DNA from: Anaerolineales bacterium
GTDB taxonomy: Bacteria; Chloroflexota; Anaerolineae; 4572-78; NAK82
Direction: 5' to 3'
Assembly: GCA_024643945.1 (NCBI GenBank)
Contig: JAHELX010000211.1
Location: 1-9,386 of the forward strand
Length of the DNA stretch: 9,386 bases
Shown here: one piece after another, positions 1 through 4,783 of the stretch
How positions within the stretch are numbered: position 1 is the first letter of the stretch
How the letters are laid out: the number at the start of each line of letters is the position of its first letter
Translations under genes and position numbers: made by a program
Notes under the pieces: generated by a model
Database searches by the model: none
Told to the model about the DNA's origin: nothing
What the model saw: the letters and a program-made list of their open reading frames with translations, nothing else

Positions 1-4
1 GTGC

Positions 5-33
5 TTGACAAAATCCCAAATGTATGATACTAT
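5..33 (+). promoter_or_regulatory. Sigma70-type extended -10 promoter of the SAM leader
   Basis: A perfect -35 box TTGACA (5-10) is followed by a 17-base spacer and the -10 box TACTAT (28-33). A TGA triplet (25-27) directly upstream gives the extended -10 TGn pattern. Transcription would start near 40, about 25 bases before the first helix of the riboswitch, which is the expected geometry. The call rests on consensus match and position only. Confidence 0.8.
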
Positions 34-63
34 CGCCCCAACAATTTCATAACCTAACAGACG

Positions 64-240
64 CTCATCCAGAGGGGTGGAGGGACCGGCCCTTTGAAGC
101 CCCGGCAACCAGAGTTGTCTAGAGATGCGTCGTTCTTGGTGAAGCCGCCCATTATGGCTTAGAAAGTAAAAGAACGATGGTCTAGCTGGCAAAGATGATT
201 CCAGGTGCCAATTCCGGCAGAAGTATTTCTGGAAGATGAG
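64..240 (+). promoter_or_regulatory. SAM-I (S-box) riboswitch aptamer
   Basis: The aptamer binds S-adenosylmethionine and shuts off downstream methionine genes when SAM is plentiful. The S-box core is recognisable: AGAGGGGTGGAGGGACCGGC (71-90), then the TGAAGCCCCGGCAACC block (95-110) with its kink-turn and pseudoknot partners, and later GGTGCCAATTCCGGCAGAA (204-222) for the J3/4-P4 region. P1 closes through CTCATC (64-69) with GATGAG (235-240). The P3 arm is far longer than usual: CCAG 109-112 with CTGG 186-189, CTAGA 119-123 with TCTAG 181-185, TCGTTCTT 130-137 with AAGAACGA 170-177, and a tip hairpin AAGCC 142-146 with GGCTT 156-160. The next gene is a methionine-pathway enzyme, which fits the family. 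The call is from motif recognition; a covariance model was not run. Confidence 0.95.
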
Positions 241-263
241 AGGTCGTAGGCGACGGTGCTGCC

Positions 264-291
264 AGCCTCTTCTTTCAGAAGAGGCTTTTTT
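264..291 (+). terminator. Riboswitch-controlled intrinsic terminator
   Basis: A perfect 10-bp stem, AGCCTCTTCT (264-273) with AGAAGAGGCT (277-286), has a 3-base loop and is followed by a T run (to 291). The anti-terminator can be proposed from the sequence: GAGAGG (238-243), which includes the 3' strand of P1, pairs with CCTCTT (266-271) of the terminator's 5' arm, with one G-U pair. SAM binding locks P1 and frees the terminator, so expression should be off at high SAM. This is the standard S-box transcriptional design. The switch itself is inferred. Confidence 0.9.
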
Positions 292-314
292 ATTCGGTCC
301 AAACTTATCCGCCA

Positions 315-354
315 AAAGCCTCTCACATATGGATGGGTGAGAGGCTTTCTTATT
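315..354 (+). terminator. Second terminator-like hairpin just upstream of the gene
   Basis: A perfect 12-bp stem, AAAGCCTCTCAC (315-326) with GTGAGAGGCTTT (337-348), has a 10-base loop and runs into a T-rich tail (TTTCTTATT, 346-354). It ends only about 5 bases before the ribosome binding site GGGAGG (359-364). It repeats sequence from the first terminator (AGCCTCT, AGAGGCTTT) and from the P1 3' strand (TGAGAGG, 237-243 and 338-344). It could be a back-up terminator or part of an alternative fold with the riboswitch; the sequence cannot decide between these. Confidence 0.65.
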
Positions 355-373
355 ACCTGGGAGGTAGATCGGG

Positions 374-1645
374 ATGATATTTGGCGACGGTTTTTCAACT
401 AGAGCTGTTCATGCTGGCGAAACGCGGGTTAAGCCACATCATGCGCTGATCACGCCCATCGTCCAGACCAGCACATTCACCTTTGCCAACACAAATGACT
501 TGGTGGATTTCATGGAAGCCCGCATGTGGGGCGACGAAACCGATCGGACGGAATACGGCCGTTACGGCAACCCTACCGTGGCTGCCGTCGAGCGCAAGTT
601 AGCCGATCTGGATAGTGGCGAAGCGGCGCTCCTTTTCTCGAGCGGAATGGCAGCCGTTACCACCACCATGCTCACACTGCTGGCAGCCGGGTCACACGTA
701 CTGATGACTGACGACTGTTACCGGCGCACGCGACAATTCATTATGAAGTTTCTCAGTCGCTACGGCGTCGAGGCTACCCAGGTGCCGGTAGGCGATTACG
801 AAGCGTTAGAGGCAGCCATCCGTCCCAACACGCGCGTCATCCTGTCAGAGTCGCCGACTAACCCCTACCTGCGGGTGATAGACGTGCCGCGGCTGGTTGA
901 AATCGCCCGTCGGCACGGATTGAAAACCATCATAGACAGTACCTTTGCCACCCCGATTAACCAACGTCCGCTGGAGTTCGGCGTGGACTTTGTGGTCCAC
1001 AGCGCCACCAAATACCTGGGCGGCCACAACGATTTGTTGGCGGGCGTCGTCATCGGTTCGGAGTATATGATCGCCGGTTTGCGTGAGACGCAGGGAATGG
1101 TCGGCGCCATCTGCGATCCCAACACCGCTTACCTGCTGTTACGTGGCCTGAAGACCCTGGACTTGCGCCTGGCCCGCCAGAATGACAGCGGCCTGAAGGT
1201 AGCGCGCTTTTTGGAAAGACACCCTGTCGTGCGGCGCGTTTACTATCCCGGTCTGCCCAGCCATCCCGATCACGCGACCGCCTGCGAGCAGATGAGTGGC
1301 TTTGGCGGTGTGATTAGCTTTGAACTGGACGCCGACCTGGAAACGACGGGGCGCTTCGTCGATGCGCTACAAATCCCCTACATCGGTCCCAGTCTGGGCG
1401 GGGTGGAGAGCCTGGTGGGGCAGGTGGCCCTGGTCAGCTATTACGAGCTTTCCAGCGAGGAGCGAGCTGAAATTGGCATTTCCGACACGCTGGTGCGGTA
1501 TGCCGTGGGCATCGAGAATGTGGATGACCTTGTCGCCGATTTGGCCCAGGCGCTGGACAAGACCTTTGGCACGACCACGCTGCTCACGGCGTCGCCGTCG
1601 GAGCTGCTGCCTTTTGTCATCCCTGCAGAGCGGTTACCGGGTTGA
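374..1645 (+). CDS. metB: Cystathionine gamma-synthase (plant-type), PLP-dependent
   Basis: This is a 423-residue Cys/Met-metabolism PLP enzyme (fold type I). It would join an activated homoserine to cysteine, giving cystathionine for methionine synthesis in the cytosol; direct sulfhydrylation to homocysteine is an alternative. Visible family features are YGRYGNPT (61-68, phosphate contacts from the partner subunit), SSGM (89-92), D188 in IIDSTFATP (PLP ring nitrogen), the PLP-binding K213 in SATKYLGGHND, and GGVESLV (342-348). The region after that, with SYYELSSEER and a GIENVDDL stretch, resembles plant chloroplast cystathionine gamma-synthases more than E. coli MetB, so the acceptor could be O-phospho- or O-acetylhomoserine. 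The start ATG has a good Shine-Dalgarno GGGAGG (359-364) at 9 bases. Control by the SAM-I leader directly upstream supports a methionine role. Membership of the family is certain; the exact substrate is not. Confidence 0.9.
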   Translation: MIFGDGFSTRAVHAGETRVKPHHALITPIVQTSTFTFANTNDLVDFMEARMWGDETDRTEYGRYGNPTVAAVERKLADLDSGEAALLFSSGMAAVTTTMLTLLAAGSHVLMTDDCYRRTRQFIMKFLSRYGVEATQVPVGDYEALEAAIRPNTRVILSESPTNPYLRVIDVPRLVEIARRHGLKTIIDSTFATPINQRPLEFGVDFVVHSATKYLGGHNDLLAGVVIGSEYMIAGLRETQGMVGAICDPNTAYLLLRGLKTLDLRLARQNDSGLKVARFLERHPVVRRVYYPGLPSHPDHATACEQMSGFGGVISFELDADLETTGRFVDALQIPYIGPSLGGVESLVGQVALVSYYELSSEERAEIGISDTLVRYAVGIENVDDLVADLAQALDKTFGTTTLLTASPSELLPFVIPAERLPG

Positions 1646-1650
1646 AAAAC

Positions 1651-1671
1651 AGAGATTAGAGATTGGAGATG
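1651..1671 (+). repeat. Three tandem copies of a 7-base unit
   Basis: AGAGATT, AGAGATT and GGAGATG follow head to tail in the 47-base gap between the cystathionine gamma-synthase and the JAMM gene. Short heptamer arrays of this sort occur between genes in several bacterial phyla. The array ends about 20 bases before the JAMM start and includes the only purine-rich stretch that could help ribosome binding there. No function can be assigned. Confidence 0.6.
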
Positions 1672-1692
1672 AAGGTTACTGGTTGCTGAAAA

Positions 1693-2139
1693 ATGAGAAT
1701 TACCGACGCACACCTCAAGCAAATTTATGCCCACGCCGCAGAGACTTATCCCTACGAGTGCTTCGGCTTTCTGGTGGGGATGTTTGACGCAAGAGGTCTC
1801 GTTCATCGGGTGGTGCGGGGGACCAACCTCAACACCGAGCGCGCCGACCGCTTTCAGATGGATCCCAAAGAATTCGTGCAGCTCGAGAAGCAAGCCGACG
1901 GTGAGGGATCAAGCATCATCGGCTTTTACCATTCCCACCCTGACTGGCCGGCTATCCCCTCGCAGACCGATATCACCTGGGCCTGGGAGGGATCGTATTA
2001 CCTCATCGTCTCTGTCCACGAGGGGCGCCCTTCCCATGCGGGTGTCTGGTCGCTGGCAGAGGAGGGACCCAAACGCTTCCTGCAAGAGCCGTTGGAGATT
2101 CTGGACGAAGAGACAGTGACTACCGCCGACAAGAGATAA
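1693..2139 (+). CDS. JAMM/MPN+ zinc metalloprotease (M67 family, Mec/HcyD-like)
   Basis: This 148-residue single-domain protein has a complete JAMM active site: catalytic E22 (in YPYECFGFLVG), the zinc ligands H80 and H82 (YHSHPDWP), S90, and the zinc ligand D93 (PSQTD). That is the H-x-H-P-x6-S-x2-D pattern of active isopeptidases, so this is not a degenerate MPN- protein. Stand-alone bacterial members of this size (mycobacterial Mec, Wolinella HcyD) trim residues from the C-terminus of small sulfur-carrier proteins, exposing a Gly-Gly end or releasing the newly formed amino acid. It lies 47 bases after cystathionine gamma-synthase with no terminator between, so it should share SAM control. 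An E1-like gene lies downstream in the same direction. The ribosome site is weak; GAAGG at 1671-1675 is rather distant. The substrate carrier is not encoded in the window. Fold and active site are clear, substrate is inferred. Confidence 0.9.
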   Translation: MRITDAHLKQIYAHAAETYPYECFGFLVGMFDARGLVHRVVRGTNLNTERADRFQMDPKEFVQLEKQADGEGSSIIGFYHSHPDWPAIPSQTDITWAWEGSYYLIVSVHEGRPSHAGVWSLAEEGPKRFLQEPLEILDEETVTTADKR

Positions 2140-2450
2140 GCAGTCGTTGTTCCTTTCGCGCCTTTCGTCCTTTTCTCTCATAGGGGCCAATGGGACGTGT
2201 CCTTCGGGGCCATTACCTCACTACCCCACTGATTGGTCATTCGTCCATTAGCGAGTTTCGGATGAGTTGACCGCTGACTGGGCATGATGTACAATGACTT
2301 TCGAATCTGGAAAAGCAAGCGGCAATTGTGCGGGATAGCTGGGAGTTTTGCTACAAAGGGATCCAGGACCGGACAGGGCGGGTGCAGACGTTTTGTTAAC
2401 ATAATTACTTCGGCGCAGGCAATGTTTGGGCCTGATTGGAGAGGGACATG
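2140..2450 (+). other. Gene-poor spacer between the JAMM gene and the TA-like module
   Basis: This 311-base stretch holds no convincing gene. It contains a spaced repeat CCTTTCG at 2152-2158 and 2161-2167, followed by CCTTTT (2169-2174). It also holds a strong promoter-like sequence (2267-2295), listed separately, and an ATG-less reading stretch (2298-2399) that may be a relic. No clear terminator follows the JAMM gene, so read-through from the SAM-controlled transcript into the next genes remains possible. Confidence 0.6.
2267..2295 (+). promoter_or_regulatory. Sigma70-like promoter for the antitoxin-toxin-E1 genes
   Basis: TTGACC (2267-2272), an exact 17-base spacer and TACAAT (2290-2295) differ from the consensus by one base in each box. 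A start near 2302 would leave a leader of about 150 bases before the antitoxin-like gene. It would give the TA-like pair, and the E1 and PPOX genes behind it, transcription independent of the SAM riboswitch. Prediction from sequence only. Confidence 0.6.
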
Positions 2451-2780
2451 ATGGCAGCGCTGGCAATTGATTCAAAATATGTAGATGTTCTAAAAGCTCT
2501 GGGAAATCTGGAAGAGACGCTTGAAGAAGCTATACGCCGCTATGCTGTCGAGCAGATTGGTGAGCGAATTGGAAAACTGCAGCACGAAATCCTAGCTTTT
2601 CAGACTAAGTATGGGCTACCCTATGAAGTGTTCTACGCCCGCGTGACCACTGACGATGAATTTGTAGAAAATCTACGGGACACGCACCCAACCTGGGAAC
2701 GTGACTTCAATGCCTGGGAATACTATGTTGAGGAATTGTCCGAATGGCTTGGCCGCCTGGAGAGCATTTCGACACCCTAA
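2451..2780 (+). CDS. Small acidic protein, probable antitoxin partner of TumE
   Basis: This 109-residue protein has no signal peptide or membrane segment. Residues 16-50 are rich in charged, helix-forming residues (LEETLEEAIRRYAVEQIGER) and could form a coiled coil. The C-terminal half carries many aromatics (WERDFNAWEYYVEELSEWL). No DNA-binding motif is evident. Genes of this size and composition commonly sit just before DUF6516/TumE toxin genes, and here the two reading frames overlap by 37 bases, typical of translational coupling in toxin-antitoxin pairs. The start at 2451 is preferred because GGAGAG (2438-2443) lies 7 bases before it; ATG 2448 and TTG 2436 are alternatives. Codon use is more A+T-rich than in the neighbours (positions 2461-2520 are 38% G+C by hand count). 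The antitoxin role is inferred from context, not from a recognised domain. Confidence 0.6.
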   Translation: MAALAIDSKYVDVLKALGNLEETLEEAIRRYAVEQIGERIGKLQHEILAFQTKYGLPYEVFYARVTTDDEFVENLRDTHPTWERDFNAWEYYVEELSEWLGRLESISTP

Positions 2781-3148
2781 TTGACAAGGTACGGCAGGTA
2801 TTGATAGAAGTCCACATTATTCGCTACGATGTGAGTCTGCGCCGGGCGCTAATTGATCTGGAGGGACAATGGGGCAGCTATCGGACAATTGTATCGGAGG
2901 TTCACCGGACCGATGGCAGCGTACGTTATGCCTACTACTTGTTGGATCGCGAGAATCAGCTCGTGCATGGATTTGATAATAGCCCAGATACTCTGGCTGT
3001 TAAACTGCAATATGGAGTGGACTGGAAATCCCATTTTCATGAGGAAGTTCCTCACCAGCATGATGCGAATCGAAATTTAGCTTTAACGACAGCCCCTATG
3101 ACCTTCGACGCCTTTATTGAATGGTTGACGGAGAGTATAGAGAAGTAA
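2744..3148 (+). CDS. tumE: TumE/DUF6516-family putative toxin
   Basis: This 134-residue protein shows the layout I associate with the DUF6516/TumE family: a WGSYRTIVSEV strand (43-53), a hairpin around RYAYYLLDREN (61-71), FDNSPD (77-82), a KLQYGVDW segment (87-94), PHQH (103-106) and a C-terminal TFDAFIEWL helix (120-128). Family members are annotated as toxin components of type II toxin-antitoxin systems; their biochemical target is not established from this sequence. The ATG at 2744 has GAGGA (2730-2734) 9 bases before it and lies within the end of the preceding gene. The stop codon (3146-3148) overlaps the preferred E1 start in a TAATG, so toxin and E1 translation are probably linked. It is more A+T-rich than the flanking sulfur genes, suggesting recent arrival. 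The family call is from memory of its conserved pattern and is moderately certain. Confidence 0.65.
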   Translation: MAWPPGEHFDTLIDKVRQVLIEVHIIRYDVSLRRALIDLEGQWGSYRTIVSEVHRTDGSVRYAYYLLDRENQLVHGFDNSPDTLAVKLQYGVDWKSHFHEEVPHQHDANRNLALTTAPMTFDAFIEWLTESIEK

Positions 3149-4176
3149 TGATAAAGGATACTGCTCGTTACGCTCGCCAGCTCATCTTTCCCGGCATTGG
3201 GAAAGATGGGCAAGAGAAATTACTGAAAGCTCGGGTCGTGCTGGTTGGCTGCGGAGCGGATGGTACCGCCATCGCCGATCGGCTGGTCCGTGCCGGAGTG
3301 GGCCATCTGACCCTCATTGACCGTGATTTCATCGAGCTGAACAATCTGCAACGCCAGATTCTCTACGACGAGGACGACCTGCGCGCCAACCTGCCCAAGG
3401 CGATCGCCGCCGAGCACAAGCTACGCCGCATCAACAGCCAGGTAGAAATTACCGGCCTCGTCGCCGACCTGAACGCCGAGAATGCAGAAGAGTTGTTGGC
3501 TGGCGCCGATTTGGTGATGGACGGCACTGACAATTTCGAGGCCCGGTATATCGTCAATGACGTGTCTGTCAAGCACGGCATTCCCTGGGTTTACTGTGGT
3601 GTGGTGTCCAGCTATGGCATGACAATGACCATTATTCCCCATCAGACCCCCTGCCTGCGCTGCCTTTTCGCCGACGCGCCGCCGCCTGGGGCCACTGCTA
3701 CTTGCGACACAGCCGGCATTGTAAATCCCATCGTGACCGTAGTTGCTGGCATCGCTGTCGCTGAGGGTATCAAGCTACTGGTGGGCACAGGAGAACGCAA
3801 CCAGGGTATCATCCATGTGGACTTGTGGGACAACACCTTCGACGTCTTCGACAGCGGCCCGCCCCGTTCCGACTGTCCCACCTGCGGCCGAGGCGAGTAC
3901 GAATTCCTGGAGCGCGCATCAGGCGCGCAAGCGGCGAGCCTTTGCGGACGCGACGCGGTGCAAATCCGCGTGCCCAACGCCCGGCAAATGGCGCTGGCTG
4001 ACGTGGCCGAGAGGCTTCGGGCGGTGAGCCAGGTCACTGCATCCAACGACTACCTGGTCCGCTTCGAAGTAGATGGATACGAAGTCACCCTCTTTGCCGA
4101 TGCCAGGGCCATCATCAAAGGCACGGACGACGAGACGGTAGCGCGTTCCCTCTATTCAAAGTATGTGGGAGTCTGA
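3148..4176 (+). CDS. ThiF/MoeB-type E1-like adenylyltransferase
   Basis: This enzyme adenylates the C-terminal glycine of a ubiquitin-like sulfur carrier so that sulfur can be loaded as a thiocarboxylate. The preferred start at 3148 gives 342 residues; the longer option at 3121 lies inside the toxin gene. Evidence in order: RYARQLIFPGIG (7-18), the nucleotide loop GCGADG (34-39), D58-R59 and NNLQRQ (65-70) for ATP, catalytic D128 in DGTDNF, zinc cysteines C169/C172 and C243/C246, and C186 in TCDTAG, placed where E1 relatives carry the cysteine used in sulfur transfer. Residues about 265-342 form an extra C-terminal domain, known from Bacillus-type ThiF proteins, rather than the rhodanese domain of MoeB-rhodanese fusions. 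Together with the JAMM gene it implies carrier chemistry. It could instead serve thiamine or molybdopterin synthesis; no such genes are near. Confidence 0.88.
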   Translation: MIKDTARYARQLIFPGIGKDGQEKLLKARVVLVGCGADGTAIADRLVRAGVGHLTLIDRDFIELNNLQRQILYDEDDLRANLPKAIAAEHKLRRINSQVEITGLVADLNAENAEELLAGADLVMDGTDNFEARYIVNDVSVKHGIPWVYCGVVSSYGMTMTIIPHQTPCLRCLFADAPPPGATATCDTAGIVNPIVTVVAGIAVAEGIKLLVGTGERNQGIIHVDLWDNTFDVFDSGPPRSDCPTCGRGEYEFLERASGAQAASLCGRDAVQIRVPNARQMALADVAERLRAVSQVTASNDYLVRFEVDGYEVTLFADARAIIKGTDDETVARSLYSKYVGV

Positions 4177-4190
4177 GGAGGAAACAAAAT

Positions 4191-4598
4191 ATGTCAAACC
4201 AGATTCCTGATAGTCACAAAGAGTTATTTGAGAAACCAGTCATTGCCAGCCTGGCGACGATTATGCCCAATGGCCAACCCCAGGTCAACCCGGTCTGGTG
4301 TGATTACGATGGCACCTACGTGCGAGTGAACTCAAGTAAGGACCGGGTTAAGGACAAAAATATGCGGGAGCGCCCACAAGTGACTTTGCTACTGATCAAT
4401 CCAGAAAGTGTCTGGCATTGGATTGAGGTACGCGGCATAGTCGAAGAAATCACCGAAGAGGGAGCTGAAGCCCACATTGATGCTCTCGCCCAAAAATACC
4501 TGGGCGCAGACAGATTTCCGTTCCGCCGACCAAGTCAGGTGCGGGTGATGTATAAGATCAAGCCGACTCGTGTTAATGCCGTCGATAGACGTAGATAG
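4191..4598 (+). CDS. PPOX-class (F420/FMN) small oxidoreductase
   Basis: This 135-residue split-barrel flavin/deazaflavin-binding protein resembles the PPOX class of F420-dependent enzymes. The typical run is visible: VIASLATIMPNGQPQVNPVW (residues 17-36), a DYDGTYVRVNSSKDRVKDKNM region that would contact the cofactor phosphate, and WIEVRGIVEEI (77-87). The length is usual for the single-domain members, which reduce diverse small molecules using F420H2; some members bind FMN instead. The Shine-Dalgarno AGGAGG (4176-4181) is strong and 9 bases from the ATG, and the gene follows the E1 stop by 14 bases, so the two are co-transcribed. Its substrate is unknown, and a link to sulfur metabolism rests on position alone. 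Confidence 0.8.
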   Translation: MSNQIPDSHKELFEKPVIASLATIMPNGQPQVNPVWCDYDGTYVRVNSSKDRVKDKNMRERPQVTLLLINPESVWHWIEVRGIVEEITEEGAEAHIDALAQKYLGADRFPFRRPSQVRVMYKIKPTRVNAVDRRR

Positions 4599-4672
4599 GG
4601 TACTCCTCAGCCTTAAGCTAGCAAAGCAGGCCGAGACTTAACAGAATTTGCGCGGTCAGGATAAATCTAACG

Positions 4673-4710
4673 CTGCCCGTCCTCTGATCCTCGGATCAAG
4701 GCACGGGCAG
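4673..4710. terminator. Stable hairpin between the convergent gene clusters
   Basis: CTGCCCGT (4673-4680) pairs with ACGGGCAG (4703-4710), and an inner stem TGATCC (4685-4690) pairs with GGATCA (4693-4698), with CCT/AGG pairing between them. It lies 75 bases after the plus-strand PPOX stop and 74 bases before the minus-strand epimerase stop, where a bidirectional terminator is expected. Neither side has a convincing T run, so factor-independent termination is uncertain; it may protect 3' ends. The rest of 4599-4783 shows nothing recognisable. Confidence 0.5.
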
Positions 4711-4783
4711 TGGCAATGAATGCGCCTTTAGCGGAGTATCTAGCAGAACTCAGACTCAACTCAAAGCATAAATCAGATGTCCC

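Noticed and set aside
159..398. 79-residue reading frame on the minus strand over the leader
   Set aside because: It lies antisense to the riboswitch, both terminators and the gene start; the sequence is fully explained by RNA structure.
1320..1787. 155-residue plus-strand frame overlapping the first gene's end
   Set aside because: The translation is Trp/Arg-rich and lacks any family pattern; it is the out-of-frame shadow of cystathionine gamma-synthase and the JAMM gene.
2178..2402. 74-residue minus-strand frame in the spacer (and a second at 2248-2475)
   Set aside because: No ribosome site, Pro/Ser-rich composition without a recognisable motif, and it covers a plus-strand promoter.
2436..2450. 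TTG 2436 or ATG 2448 as start of the antitoxin-like gene
   Set aside because: TTG 2436 lies before the Shine-Dalgarno GGAGAG (2438-2443) and ATG 2448 is only 4 bases after it; ATG 2451 has better spacing.
2287..2451. 54-codon plus-strand frame starting inside the spacer
   Set aside because: Its ATG overlaps the proposed -10 box and it has no ribosome site; the stop runs into the antitoxin start.
3121..3147. ATG 3121 as start of the E1-like gene
   Set aside because: It lies inside the toxin gene; the ATG at 3148 gives the usual family N-terminus and a TAATG overlap.
1693..4176. Bacterial ubiquitin-like conjugation defence (Bil/CBASS-like E1-E2-JAMM operon)
   Set aside because: There is no E2, no ubiquitin-like protein and no cyclase; the enzymes are of the sulfur-carrier type with methionine control instead.
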